Origin: Herbaspirillum sp. alder98
Lineage (GTDB): Bacteria; Pseudomonadota; Gammaproteobacteria; Burkholderiales; Burkholderiaceae_D
DNA length: 64,000 nucleotides
Assembly (NCBI RefSeq): GCF_020179755.1
Contig: NZ_JAIUCY010000001.1
Coordinates: forward strand, 124,001-188,000
Direction of reading: 5' to 3'
Both the position numbers and the translations under genes were made by a program. The notes beneath the pieces were generated by a model that was given only the letters and a program-made list of their open reading frames with translations, was not told the DNA's origin and searched no databases. Positions 48,509 through 57,418 of the stretch are shown here, piece after piece. The first letter of the stretch is position 1. Each line of letters opens with the position of its first letter.

Positions 48509-49921
48509 TTAGTAAGCGTTATCGCGTTTCAACACGATGCGCACGGTCTGGAAGATGATCCACAGATCGAACACCAACGACCAGCGACGCAGGTATTCCA
48601 GATCGAACTCGATGCGCGCCTTCATCTTGTCGAGGGTCTCGGTTTCACCGCGCAGGCCATTGACCTGGGCCCAGCCGGTGATGCCGGGCTTGACCTTGTG
48701 ACGCAACATGTAACCCTTGATCTGCTTGCGATAGAGCTCGTTGTGGGCGATCGCATGCGGACGCGGCCCGACGATGCTCATGCGCCCCTGCAGCACATTG
48801 AAGAACTGGGGCAATTCATCGAGCGAACTCTTGCGCAGGAAGCCACCGATCTTGGTCAGGCGCATGTCGCCCTTGGTGGCCTGGGTCACGGCGCCGCCGT
48901 CTTCCATCACCGTCATCGAACGGAATTTATAGACCACGATCTCTTCGCCATCCAGGCCGTAACGACGCTGCTTGAAGATCACGGGGCCTGGCGAGGTAGC
49001 CTTGACGCAGATGGCGATGACCAGCATCACCGGCAGCAACAGCAGCTGTATCACCGAGGCCAGCACGATGTCGCTGACCCGCTTGACGAAATTGTTCATG
49101 CCATGGAACGGGGTCTCGCAGATCGCCATCACCGCCATGCCGCCGACATAGTCGAAGCGCGCCTGAATCAGGTTGAAGATATAGATATCAGGAATGAAGT
49201 AGATCGAGGCCGTGGTGTCTTGCAGTTCGTCGATCACTTGCAGCACCCGTGGCTGGGCCGAGATGGGCATGCTGATATAGACGCTGTTGATGCCGTGCTC
49301 GCGTACATAGGCGCCCACTTCCAGCATGCCGCCCAACAGCGGCGTGTAGGTGCCAGCCGGCTGGCGACCGATCGCGCGGTCGTCGAAGAAGCCGACCAGG
49401 TCGACCATCAGCGTCGGATAATCGTTAAGGCGTTCGGCCAGCTTCAGGGCGGTCGGATTGACGCCGATGATGATGGCCTTCTGCACATCGCCCTTGGTGC
49501 GCAGGTCTTTCATGACGCGCTGCTGAATGTGCTGGGTCACCAGCAGGCCAAATGGCGCACCGATGATCCACGGCATGATGACGCGCAGCGAAAACTGACT
49601 GTAGAACTCGCATACGTAACCCAGCAACACCAGGATGGCAACGATCAGGATCCAGTCGATGAAGATCGGGCTGACCAGCTTGATGGCCTTGGCATTCTTG
49701 CGCAGGCGACGCTCATGCAGCTCGCCGAACACATACGAACTGACGAAGAACGTCATGATCGACAGCACCCAGTAGTCGCCCGTAAATGGCAGGTGCTCGA
49801 CCTTGGTGATGAGCCACAGATAACAGACGATCAGGGCCGGCTCGAGCACGCGCTTGAACAACATCGCCAGCGAATGCGGCTTGATGTTGGACAGCGGCAT
49901 ATGATCATGCATTTCTTTCAT
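48509..49921 (-). CDS. epsB: EpsB, undecaprenyl-phosphate sugar phosphotransferase (WcaJ type)
   Basis: 470 residues: four N-terminal membrane helices, a CoA-binding-like middle domain (IIGVNPTALKLAERL), a fifth membrane segment and the C-terminal bacterial sugar transferase domain (FKQRRYGLDGEEIVVYKFRS, GFLRKSSLDELPQFFNVL, IVGPRPHA, KPGITGWAQVNG). It attaches the first hexose-1-phosphate to undecaprenyl phosphate. GAGG precedes the ATG at 49921. Confidence 0.95.
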   Translation of the reverse strand: MKEMHDHMPLSNIKPHSLAMLFKRVLEPALIVCYLWLITKVEHLPFTGDYWVLSIMTFFVSSYVFGELHERRLRKNAKAIKLVSPIFIDWILIVAILVLLGYVCEFYSQFSLRVIMPWIIGAPFGLLVTQHIQQRVMKDLRTKGDVQKAIIIGVNPTALKLAERLNDYPTLMVDLVGFFDDRAIGRQPAGTYTPLLGGMLEVGAYVREHGINSVYISMPISAQPRVLQVIDELQDTTASIYFIPDIYIFNLIQARFDYVGGMAVMAICETPFHGMNNFVKRVSDIVLASVIQLLLLPVMLVIAICVKATSPGPVIFKQRRYGLDGEEIVVYKFRSMTVMEDGGAVTQATKGDMRLTKIGGFLRKSSLDELPQFFNVLQGRMSIVGPRPHAIAHNELYRKQIKGYMLRHKVKPGITGWAQVNGLRGETETLDKMKARIEFDLEYLRRWSLVFDLWIIFQTVRIVLKRDNAY

Positions 49922-49929
49922 TGCTGGCC

Positions 49930-51183
49930 TCAAAACTCGTAGCGGGTTGTCAATGCCACACCGTTGGAGACGTATCCGAAAGTGTCGATATTGGACTGCA
50001 GGTTTTCACGGTAGATCGATGCCACCAACGACAGCGAGTTGATCGGCATGTAGGTCACGCTCAGAGTGGCTCTTTCATACTTGTCGCGGCGACCCGACGG
50101 GGTCAGCCCTTGGATCAGGACAGCGCCGTTGTAGTTTCGTTTTTCGTAATCGATCAAGCCGTCGAAGCGCAACTTGTCGCTCGACGCCAGCGTGGCGGCC
50201 AGACTGACGCCATTGGTGAGCGCATAGTTCGCGTCCACGTCATTGAGACCACCGATCTCGCGCCAAAGATTCATCGAAAACGAGGTCTTGCCAGTGGCCA
50301 ACCAGTCGCCGATCAAGCGCGCATTGAACCCGGAATAGTTAGTACTTCCGCCGCTCTGGCGCTTGCGATCGACCATGCCACCCAGAAACTGCAAACGCGT
50401 CTTGCCACTGTACAACCACAACACCTTGGCCTTGAGTTCGTCCTGCGTGAAAGAGTTATTGATCAACGCGCCATTGATCGTTGTCGAATACGGATAGTTG
50501 CCTACCGTGTGCCGGGCTTGCACGCCGACCGTGCTGCCACTGCGCGGCGTATAGTCGAGACCGAGCTCGGAAATGTTCTGCGTAAAGGTATTGACCTGCT
50601 GCGAAGGAATGCTGTATCCCAGCGACAACTGCGTAAACAACGCGCGTAGCGTCCAATCCGGATGCATCTTCAGCCCCACCGACGCAAACTTGCTTTGCGT
50701 GGTACGGATGTTGCGCTCGAAAACACGGAAATTCTGAAATGGTGTCAGCGCTTGCGAGTACACATAGCCCACGCCACCACTCAGAAAACGGCCAGCAACC
50801 CAGCTCCAGTTAGCCTTCAGGTCCTTGCCGTCGTTATCGAATGCTGAAAAATTATCAAACTTGGTGCGGTTAACGCTGGCGTCGATCGTGAAACGCTGAC
50901 GCCCGAGCAACTTGTTAATACGCAGCCCACCGACGGTGGTGCTGTATGAGTCCGACATCTTGTCGGTTCCCATTACGGACTGCGCCTGGGCCGCGTCGCG
51001 CAGCCGCAAGACGTTGTCGTCATACGTAATCGAATATTGCGCGTAGGGCGTAACTACGTCGTCATTGACGGGAGCATTCGCATAGGTGTAATTCTGCTGG
51101 GCGCAAGCCAATGAGCTTGTCAGAACCGCAATGATCCCTGATGCGACCCGGATAGAAAAACTGGTATTTACCTGCAACGTCAT
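49930..51183 (-). CDS. epsL: EpsL, outer-membrane beta-barrel of the EPS locus
   Basis: 417 residues: a signal peptide (about 1-28, ending ACA) and a long series of alternating amphipathic strands ending in aromatic Phe, a typical outer-membrane barrel C-terminus. Matches the EpsL family found beside exosortase B. Probably helps export the polymer through the outer membrane. ATG at 51183 with AAAGGG upstream is preferred to a TTG at 51192. First gene of the 29-kb run; the sigma54-like promoter at 51316 precedes it. Confidence 0.9.
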   Translation of the reverse strand: MTLQVNTSFSIRVASGIIAVLTSSLACAQQNYTYANAPVNDDVVTPYAQYSITYDDNVLRLRDAAQAQSVMGTDKMSDSYSTTVGGLRINKLLGRQRFTIDASVNRTKFDNFSAFDNDGKDLKANWSWVAGRFLSGGVGYVYSQALTPFQNFRVFERNIRTTQSKFASVGLKMHPDWTLRALFTQLSLGYSIPSQQVNTFTQNISELGLDYTPRSGSTVGVQARHTVGNYPYSTTINGALINNSFTQDELKAKVLWLYSGKTRLQFLGGMVDRKRQSGGSTNYSGFNARLIGDWLATGKTSFSMNLWREIGGLNDVDANYALTNGVSLAATLASSDKLRFDGLIDYEKRNYNGAVLIQGLTPSGRRDKYERATLSVTYMPINSLSLVASIYRENLQSNIDTFGYVSNGVALTTRYEF

Positions 51184-51315
51184 TCTACCCAATGCCCTTT
51201 CTTTTTATAAATTTGCAACAAAGGATGCTTGTTTTCCGCCAAATTGCTGCGCCGCAACAGGAAAAAAGTTAGGCTCAATCATGCATCATTTTTTGTGATT
51301 TTGCAAAAAAATCTA

Positions 51316-51332
51316 AGCAGGATTATTGCCAA
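51316..51332 (-). promoter_or_regulatory. Sigma54-type promoter candidate for the EPS locus
   Basis: On the minus strand TTGGCA ... TGCT keeps the required GG-N10-GC spacing (GG at 329-330, GC at 317-318). It lies about 130 bases before epsL, at the head of the same-strand run. Motif match only; no nearby activator gene. Confidence 0.45.
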
Positions 51333-51416
51333 CCAGAAATTTATGTGATAGTCGTTTTATCTGCAGAAAACATCAATCAGATAAGCTCGCCACCGCTTGT
51401 AGGACAACAGGAAATT

Positions 51417-52025
51417 ATGTGGAATCTAGTTACTTTTCTAGGAGATAGCAGCTTCACGGTGCCAGCGGCACTCCTGATCTATCTCTGGCTTTGCTTTAAT
51501 CGTCTCTGGCGCCAGTCAATCCGCTGGGCACTTTGTTTTGGTCTGACGATACTATTCGTCTCACTGACCAAGATTATCTTCATGGGCTGGCAAATCGCGC
51601 CGCTTTTACTAAATTTTACGGGTGTCAGCGGCCACGCCGCTTCTGCCACGACGCTTTATCTGTCGCTCGCCCTACTCTACTCACATGCTGCACCGCATCG
51701 CAAACAGCTATTGACGATCGCCGCAAGCCTGGGCCTGGTGCTGCTCATTGCCATTTCGCGGCTGGCCATCAAGGTGCACTCGCCATCCGAAGTGATCGCC
51801 GGCGTCGCGCTGGGGATCATCGCCGCGCTAGTTTTCAGACGCGGATTTCGCCCACCTGCCGCTGGCACCAGACCACTGCGCGGCCGCTCCCTGGTCGCAT
51901 TACTGTTGATGCTGATCATGCTGGCGACCAACGGCACCCCGGCGCCAACCCAGGATCTGCTGATGCAGATCGCCATGACCCTGTCCGGTCGTTCCACGGT
52001 CTACGGCAGGACCCAACCGCTATAA
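51417..52025 (+). CDS. PAP2-like membrane phosphatase with altered motifs
   Basis: 202 residues, about six membrane helices. PAP2 motif 2 is present as SGH (71-73) and motif 3 as SR...H (114-121), followed by SPSE where the usual Asp is Glu125; motif 1 is reduced to LTK at 50-52. It may dephosphorylate undecaprenyl pyrophosphate to recycle the EPS carrier. AGGAAATT before the ATG at 51417 fixes the start. It is divergent from epsL and convergent with the PEP-CTERM gene. Confidence 0.82.
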   Translation: MWNLVTFLGDSSFTVPAALLIYLWLCFNRLWRQSIRWALCFGLTILFVSLTKIIFMGWQIAPLLLNFTGVSGHAASATTLYLSLALLYSHAAPHRKQLLTIAASLGLVLLIAISRLAIKVHSPSEVIAGVALGIIAALVFRRGFRPPAAGTRPLRGRSLVALLLMLIMLATNGTPAPTQDLLMQIAMTLSGRSTVYGRTQPL

Positions 52026-52031
52026 ATTAAA

Positions 52032-52055
52032 GGCGCCCGATTCACATCGAGCGCC
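52032..52055 (-). terminator. Intrinsic terminator, mainly for the PEP-CTERM gene
   Basis: GGCGCCCGAT / ATCGAGCGCC with one internal mismatch, four-base loop. On the minus strand TTTAATTTA follows, 28 bases after the gene's stop. May also serve the convergent PAP2 gene. Confidence 0.7.
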
Positions 52056-52082
52056 CTTGATACCCATCCTGACAGGCGAACA

Positions 52083-53141
52083 TCAGCTGCGATCTTCGCC
52101 TTTCTTGCGACGACGCATCGCGGTGAAACCCAGCAGCGCCAACCCGCCCAGCATGCTGGCGTAGGCCTGAGGCTCGGGCACAGCCGAGATGTTGCCGCTG
52201 AAAGCCTGGAGGTGAATTTCACCGTTCTGCTGCAGGCTGTTGACGTAGACACCGCCTTCGATGTTCTGGTTATTGGTCAGCGTCGCCTTGGTGGCCAGGA
52301 TCGAACCACCGAACTGGGCGTTGGTGGTGATGCTGGTGGCGTTATAGAAATTCCAGATAATGGCGCTGCCCAGCGATTGCGCCTGGCCGCCCAGGAAGTT
52401 GGCGCCAATGGTGGCCGACGTCACGCTGGAATTGATGATGATGGTGGTGGCGTGGCTGACGGCAAAAGTAAATTCGCCTGCCGCGAACAGCGCTGCACTG
52501 GCGGCGTTGTCGAGATTGAACACGGCCACGCCTGCGGAGTTGCCCACCGCATTGAAGGTGGCTTTGTTGCCGCTGATCGAGATGGTGCTGTTGGCGCCTG
52601 CGGCCTTGAGCTTGTCCGAGACCGCTTGCAGGGTCGTGCCGAAATTGGTCGAGGTCGACGCCGCCAGGTTGGTCTGCATCAATGCCGTTGGCGTACTCGC
52701 CTGTCCGCCATTGAAGTTGCTGCCGCTCTTGGCACCGCCGACATATGCCGGGCCATTCAGGTTGCTGCCGCTGACGCTGCCGGCGACATAGGAAGAGCCG
52801 GTATTGACGGTCGAATTGGAAAGGGTGCCGTTGATCACTGCGCCCAGACCATTGACCTTCACGTTGGTCGCATTGCCCATCACCGTCAGGCCTGCATAGC
52901 TTGATGCCGCAGTGCTGCTGGCATGCTGGACCATGTCGCCGCCGTTCAGGCTGCCGCCCACAAAGACGCGGCCATCGACGTGGGAATTGGAGTTGGCGTT
53001 ACCCAGTGTGACCAGGTTGAACTGTTGCAGGATCTCGGTGCCTGTCAGGCCAGTGGCGGCATGGGCCGAACCCGAAAATGCGAAAGATATCGATGCAGCT
53101 GCGGCAACCAGTGCCAGCAGCGACGTTGGGCGACCAAACAT
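52083..53141 (-). CDS. PEP-CTERM choice-of-anchor A family secreted protein
   Basis: 352 residues: a signal peptide (about 1-28, ending AHA), a Gly/Ser/Thr/Asn-rich choice-of-anchor A beta-domain (about 32-310), and a complete PEP-CTERM sorting signal: VPEP at 321-324, a hydrophobic helix, then RRRKK. It should be cleaved and anchored or released by the exosortase encoded at 42315. Start by AAGGGGG before the ATG at 53141; a longer frame upstream lacks a signal peptide at its N-terminus. No other PEP-CTERM protein is in the window. Confidence 0.93.
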   Translation of the reverse strand: MFGRPTSLLALVAAAASISFAFSGSAHAATGLTGTEILQQFNLVTLGNANSNSHVDGRVFVGGSLNGGDMVQHASSTAASSYAGLTVMGNATNVKVNGLGAVINGTLSNSTVNTGSSYVAGSVSGSNLNGPAYVGGAKSGSNFNGGQASTPTALMQTNLAASTSTNFGTTLQAVSDKLKAAGANSTISISGNKATFNAVGNSAGVAVFNLDNAASAALFAAGEFTFAVSHATTIIINSSVTSATIGANFLGGQAQSLGSAIIWNFYNATSITTNAQFGGSILATKATLTNNQNIEGGVYVNSLQQNGEIHLQAFSGNISAVPEPQAYASMLGGLALLGFTAMRRRKKGEDRS

Positions 53142-53295
53142 GCAACCCCCTTGGGCGAGTAAGCTTTTTGTTTTAGAAACTAAGTTCTTTAACGAAACAA
53201 GCTGCAAATCAAGAATCAGGACGTTCGAATCAATTTAGATCAAACGTTGTAAATATTTCATTAATTGTAAACCAGCCAACATCAACTCATCAAGC

Positions 53296-53310
53296 GCAAT
53301 CCCGCTACCA
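53296..53310 (-). promoter_or_regulatory. Sigma54-type promoter candidate for the PEP-CTERM gene
   Basis: On the minus strand TGGTAGCGGGATTGC has GG and GC ten bases apart with a TTGC -12 box, about 155 bases before the ATG. Together with the epsL site it suggests shared RpoN control. Predicted by eye. Confidence 0.45.
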
Positions 53311-53430
53311 GAGCGGATTTTTTAGATTTTTAGGCATTGTCGGAATACAAGATTCCTATGGTCAATATTGCAACAATCAAATCATCCCCCTGGCACCGCT
53401 CATTCTCGCAATACGGGAATCACTAACAAA

Positions 53431-53952
53431 TCAGGTCTTTACCTCGCTACGCAGGATCATGTAGATCGCCTCGTCGCCATAGCTGGCAAGTCGTGCCCAT
53501 GGTCCTTCCGCGGATTCGTCGGCCACGGCAAATCCACTTGCCTGCCAATACGGGACGGACCCATGCACCGCAACCAGCGTGGCATAGGCCAGACGGTAAT
53601 GGCGCATCAGAAAATGCATGCGCGCAACCAACGCGCGACCCAGTCCGAGACCGCGCGCCTTCGGCAGCATTGCGACATCGTGCAGATGCAGACTATCTGC
53701 ATGCGGTGCGATGGCCCGAAGAAGACTATTGAGTGGCGGCGGCAAGCCACGACACGCGGGATGCATGATGCTGTAGCCGAGCAACGCCGACTCGGCGCCC
53801 TCTTCCACCGCGACCAGGCAACCCGGTGCGAACAGCGCGAGCCGCTCGGCGAACACCGCTTCGGATTCGAAATAGCCGACATGCACGCAAGCCGCGATCT
53901 CCATCACTTGCGGCAGATCCGCCGCCGTCATCTCTCGCCAGAAATAGGCCAT
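53431..53952 (-). CDS. GNAT-family N-acetyltransferase
   Basis: 173 residues with the GNAT fold: acetyl-CoA site ARGLGLGRALVARM, preceded by LHDVAMLP, and YWQASGFAV near the end. GGGAG precedes the ATG at 53952. Substrate unknown. It starts just before the terminator of the merR operon, so is separately transcribed. Confidence 0.88.
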   Translation of the reverse strand: MAYFWREMTAADLPQVMEIAACVHVGYFESEAVFAERLALFAPGCLVAVEEGAESALLGYSIMHPACRGLPPPLNSLLRAIAPHADSLHLHDVAMLPKARGLGLGRALVARMHFLMRHYRLAYATLVAVHGSVPYWQASGFAVADESAEGPWARLASYGDEAIYMILRSEVKT

Positions 53953-54000
53953 TGCCTGGCTCCCTACTGAAATTGATTGAGACCGGACTACACCGGCGTA

Positions 54001-54023
54001 AAAAAACCGCGGCATTGCCGCGG
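54001..54023 (-). terminator. Intrinsic terminator after merR
   Basis: On the minus strand CCGCGGC-AAT-GCCGCGG followed by six T, 32 bases after the merR stop. It ends the pheS-pheT-ihfA-merR transcript. Confidence 0.9.
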
Positions 54024-54054
54024 CTTCGTTTTAGCGCGTCCCGGACCGGACTCG

Positions 54055-54456
54055 TCAGGTTGACACGCCGGGCTTGAGCAACTGCAATACGGCCAGCAGT
54101 TCGGTGCGCACGCCTTCGATTGCTTCTTCATCAAGACTGATGGGCGGCGGCGTCTGGATTTCTGGCTGTTCCGGTTCCTGGCTGCCATCGAGCTTGTTGC
54201 GCGCGCCGCTGATGGTAAAGCCTTGTTCGTACAGCAGTTCGCGGATGCGACGGATCAACAGCACTTCGTGGTGCTGGTAATAGCGTCGATTGCCACGTCG
54301 CTTGACGGGCTTGAGCTGGGTGAACTCCTGCTCCCAGTAGCGCAGCACATGCGGCTTGACGCCACACAGCTCGCTGACCTCACCAATCGTGAAATAGCGT
54401 TTGGCAGGGATAGGCGGCAACACCACCAGTGCAGGTTTGTTAATGCGATCGTTCAT
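54055..54456 (-). CDS. MerR-family transcriptional regulator
   Basis: 133 residues. The N-terminal winged helix-turn-helix (about 20-88) reads KRYFTIGEVSELCGVKPHVLRYWEQEF with the RRGNRRYYQ wing. The C-terminal 45 residues are Pro/Glu-rich with no Cys, so metal sensing is unlikely. This gene is regularly found after ihfA in betaproteobacteria; its target is not known to me. Confidence 0.9.
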   Translation of the reverse strand: MNDRINKPALVVLPPIPAKRYFTIGEVSELCGVKPHVLRYWEQEFTQLKPVKRRGNRRYYQHHEVLLIRRIRELLYEQGFTISGARNKLDGSQEPEQPEIQTPPPISLDEEAIEGVRTELLAVLQLLKPGVST

Positions 54457-54459
54457 AGA

Positions 54460-54927
54460 TTAGGCTGACATCTCAAGCGGCTTGACGCTCGAATCCTCGA
54501 CCATTTCCTTCAGCTTTTGACTTGCGTGGAAAGTAACCACGCGCCGCGCGGTGATGGGGATTTCTTCACCGGTCTTTGGATTGCGCCCCGGGCGTTGTGG
54601 CTTGTCACGCAACTGGAAGTTGCCGAAGCCGGACAGCTTGACGGCTTCACCACGCTCGAGGGCATTGCGAATTTCATCGAAGAATGTTTCGACCATATCC
54701 TTCGCTTCGCGCTTGTTCAGACCGACCTGCTCGAACAAAAGTTCGGCCAGTTCAGCCTTGGTCAGCGTGGGCAGGTTCTTCTCGGCCTGCGAGCGCGCGT
54801 GTGATTCAAGCACGGCGCGCTGCAGATCGGCGTCCAGCACAGATTGAAACTCGTTCGAATTCACGTTGTTCATGGCGAAAGTGACGGTGCCTGCGACCAG
54901 TCTGTTGTTATTGTCTTGCGGGTTCAT
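54460..54927 (-). CDS. ihfA: Integration host factor alpha subunit, with N-terminal extension
   Basis: IHF bends DNA for recombination, replication and sigma54-dependent transcription. The core (about 52-150) has [25 protein letters not shown] and the DNA-intercalating loop [12 protein letters not shown] with its Pro. Ahead of it lie about 50 extra residues; an ATG at 54873 would shorten this to about 32. The longer start overlaps the pheT stop by one base. IHF may matter here because sigma54-type promoters are predicted nearby. Confidence 0.93.
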   Translation of the reverse strand: MNPQDNNNRLVAGTVTFAMNNVNSNEFQSVLDADLQRAVLESHARSQAEKNLPTLTKAELAELLFEQVGLNKREAKDMVETFFDEIRNALERGEAVKLSGFGNFQLRDKPQRPGRNPKTGEEIPITARRVVTFHASQKLKEMVEDSSVKPLEMSA

Positions 54928-57353
54928 CAGGCACGCAATCTGGCGCCAAGCTTTGCGCTTGCGGCTGTCACCAGTGCGTTCATCGCAATGTCGACCTTGT
55001 CATCCTGAAGGGTGTTTTGAGTATCTTGCAACGTGAACCTGAACGCAAGACTTTTTTCGTCGCCCTCAAGCCCTTTGCCTTGATATTCATCAAATAAAAC
55101 AATGGCTTGGATGATACTGCAAGCAGCGTTGTCATTCTTTTCAGCAGCAAATACGTCCAGCAATTGCTGGGCTGCGACCGGCTGCTTGACCACCAGCGCC
55201 AGGTCGCGGCTGACCGCCGGGAATTTCGAAATTTCGGCATACGAAGGCAGGTCGCGCTGCTGCAAGGCATCGGCATCGACTTCGAACAGAACCGGCGCCA
55301 GCGGCAGGTCATACTTTTGCTGCCAGCGCGGATGCAGTTCACCAATCACGCCGATGGCCTGCTCACCCAGCAACACCTGTGCGCTGCGGCCAGGATGCAG
55401 CGCCGGGTGCTCGATACGGGCAAAGCGCAGTGCGCGCGGTGCGAACAGGGCTTCCAGATCGGCCTTGAGGTCGAAGAAGTCGACATTGCGGCTGGCCTGG
55501 CCCCACTGCTCTTCCAGCACCGGGCCGTATGCCAGCGCAGCGACGCGCTTGGGCTGGTCGAAACCGGCCACCGACAATTCGCCGTCGACTGCAGCAGGAT
55601 TCTTGGCGAACACGCCGCCGGCTTCGAACACGCGAATGCGGCCGGCCTTGCGGTTGATGTTGTAACGGGCGTTGGCCACCAGACCGGCAAACAGCGACGA
55701 GCGCATCACGCTCATCTGGCTGGCAATCGGGTTGAGCAACTTGATGGGATCGGTATTGCCGGCGAAATCGGCTTCCCACGCAGTATCGACAAAGCTGAAG
55801 TTGATCACTTCCTGGTAATCAAGGTCGGCCAGCTGGCGACGGATCGCAAACAGCGAACGCGTGTTCTCGGGCGCGATGCGCATCGCATTGGCGGCCACCG
55901 GCGGCAACGCGGGGATGTTCTCGAAGCCATAGACGCGTGCGACTTCTTCGATCAGGTCTTCTTCGATTTCGATATCGAAGCGATACGAAGGTGGCGTCAC
56001 CGAGAACAGGCCAGGTTCCTGGCTGAACTGCAGACCCAGGCGCTTGAAGATATCGGCGACCATGTCGTCGTTGATCGCCACGCCGATCACCTTGGCCGCG
56101 CGTGCAGTGCGCAAGGTCACGGGCGCACGTTGCGGCAGGTTGACCACCTGGTCATCGATCGGACCGATCCGGGTCTGGGCCGTACCGCAGATCTCGATCA
56201 GCAAGGCGGTGATGCGTTCGATATGATCGACCACGGTGGCGAAGTCGACGCCACGCTCGAAGCGATGCGCTGCATCGGTCGAAAAGTTATAGCGACGCGC
56301 ACGGCCCTGGATCGCCTGCGGAAACCAGAACGCGGCTTCGAGGTAGATGTTGGTGGTGTCGAGCGAGACGGCAGTGGCGTCGCCGCCCATGATGCCGGCC
56401 AGCGATTCGAGTTCCTTGTCGTCGGCGATCACGCCGACCCATTCGTCGACTTCGACAGTGTTGCCATTGAGCAGCTTGATCGACTCGCCCTTGCGGCCCC
56501 AGCGTACGTCGAGGCTGCCATGGATCTTGTCGAGGTCGAAGACATGCGATGGACGCCCCAGCTCCAGCATGACGTAGTTGGAGATGTCGACCAGGGCCGA
56601 GATCGGGCGCTGACCGCTGCGCTCCAGGCGTTGCTTCATCCATTGCGGTGTAGCAGCGTGGGCGTTGAGGCCACGAATGACACGACCGGCGAAGCGACCG
56701 CACAGGTCCGGCGCCGAAATGCGCACCGGCAGTTTTTCGTCGAGGCTCACCGATACCGGCTGGAACACGGGCGCCTTCAACGGCGCGCCGGTCAGCGCCG
56801 ACACTTCGCGCGCCACACCCAGCACCGACAGGCAGTCCGCCTTGTTGGGGGTCAGCTTGATGGTGAACTTGAGGTCGTTCAGTTGCAGGTAGTCGCGGAA
56901 ATTCTGACCGACCGGCGCATCATCGGGCAGCTCCAGCAGGCCGCCATGCTCTTCGGACAGTTTCAGCTCACGCGCCGAGCACAACATGCCCTGCGATTCG
57001 ACGCCACGCAGCTTGCCGACCTTGATCTCGAACGGCTTGCCATCGGCGCCCGGCGGCAGCACCGCGCCCACCATCGCGCACGGCACCTTGAGACCGGCAC
57101 GCACATTGGGCGCGCCGCAGACGATATTGAGGATGGTGCCGGTGTGCACGTTGACACGGCAAACGTTAAGACGGTCGGCATCAGGATGCTTGCTCACTTC
57201 CAGCACTTCGCCCACCACCACATTGGTGAAGGGCGGTGCAACCGGCTCGACCTCTTCCACTTCGAGGCCGGACATCGTCAGCAAATGCGAGAGTTCATCC
57301 GACGTCATGTTCGGATCGACCATCGTACGCAACCAGTTTTCAGAGAATTGCAT
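54927..57353 (-). CDS. pheT: Phenylalanine-tRNA ligase beta subunit
   Basis: 808 residues, full length. N-terminal tRNA-binding (EMAP-like) domain with [24 protein letters not shown], then B3/4 editing, B5 and the inactive synthetase-like core, and a C-terminal FDX-ACB domain ([18 protein letters not shown]). Forms the alpha2-beta2 enzyme with PheS. 65 bases separate it from pheS and it abuts ihfA. Confidence 0.97.
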   Translation of the reverse strand: MQFSENWLRTMVDPNMTSDELSHLLTMSGLEVEEVEPVAPPFTNVVVGEVLEVSKHPDADRLNVCRVNVHTGTILNIVCGAPNVRAGLKVPCAMVGAVLPPGADGKPFEIKVGKLRGVESQGMLCSARELKLSEEHGGLLELPDDAPVGQNFRDYLQLNDLKFTIKLTPNKADCLSVLGVAREVSALTGAPLKAPVFQPVSVSLDEKLPVRISAPDLCGRFAGRVIRGLNAHAATPQWMKQRLERSGQRPISALVDISNYVMLELGRPSHVFDLDKIHGSLDVRWGRKGESIKLLNGNTVEVDEWVGVIADDKELESLAGIMGGDATAVSLDTTNIYLEAAFWFPQAIQGRARRYNFSTDAAHRFERGVDFATVVDHIERITALLIEICGTAQTRIGPIDDQVVNLPQRAPVTLRTARAAKVIGVAINDDMVADIFKRLGLQFSQEPGLFSVTPPSYRFDIEIEEDLIEEVARVYGFENIPALPPVAANAMRIAPENTRSLFAIRRQLADLDYQEVINFSFVDTAWEADFAGNTDPIKLLNPIASQMSVMRSSLFAGLVANARYNINRKAGRIRVFEAGGVFAKNPAAVDGELSVAGFDQPKRVAALAYGPVLEEQWGQASRNVDFFDLKADLEALFAPRALRFARIEHPALHPGRSAQVLLGEQAIGVIGELHPRWQQKYDLPLAPVLFEVDADALQQRDLPSYAEISKFPAVSRDLALVVKQPVAAQQLLDVFAAEKNDNAACSIIQAIVLFDEYQGKGLEGDEKSLAFRFTLQDTQNTLQDDKVDIAMNALVTAASAKLGARLRA

Positions 57354-57418
57354 GATTCAGACTTTCGGCTATGCACCAACACGCGCCGCGATCATGCGCG
57401 GCGCCGCTCGTTATCGGT

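Noticed and set aside
48293-49942. A 549-codon plus-strand frame
   Set aside because: Antisense of epsB and epsD; His/Asp/Gln-rich, no domain.
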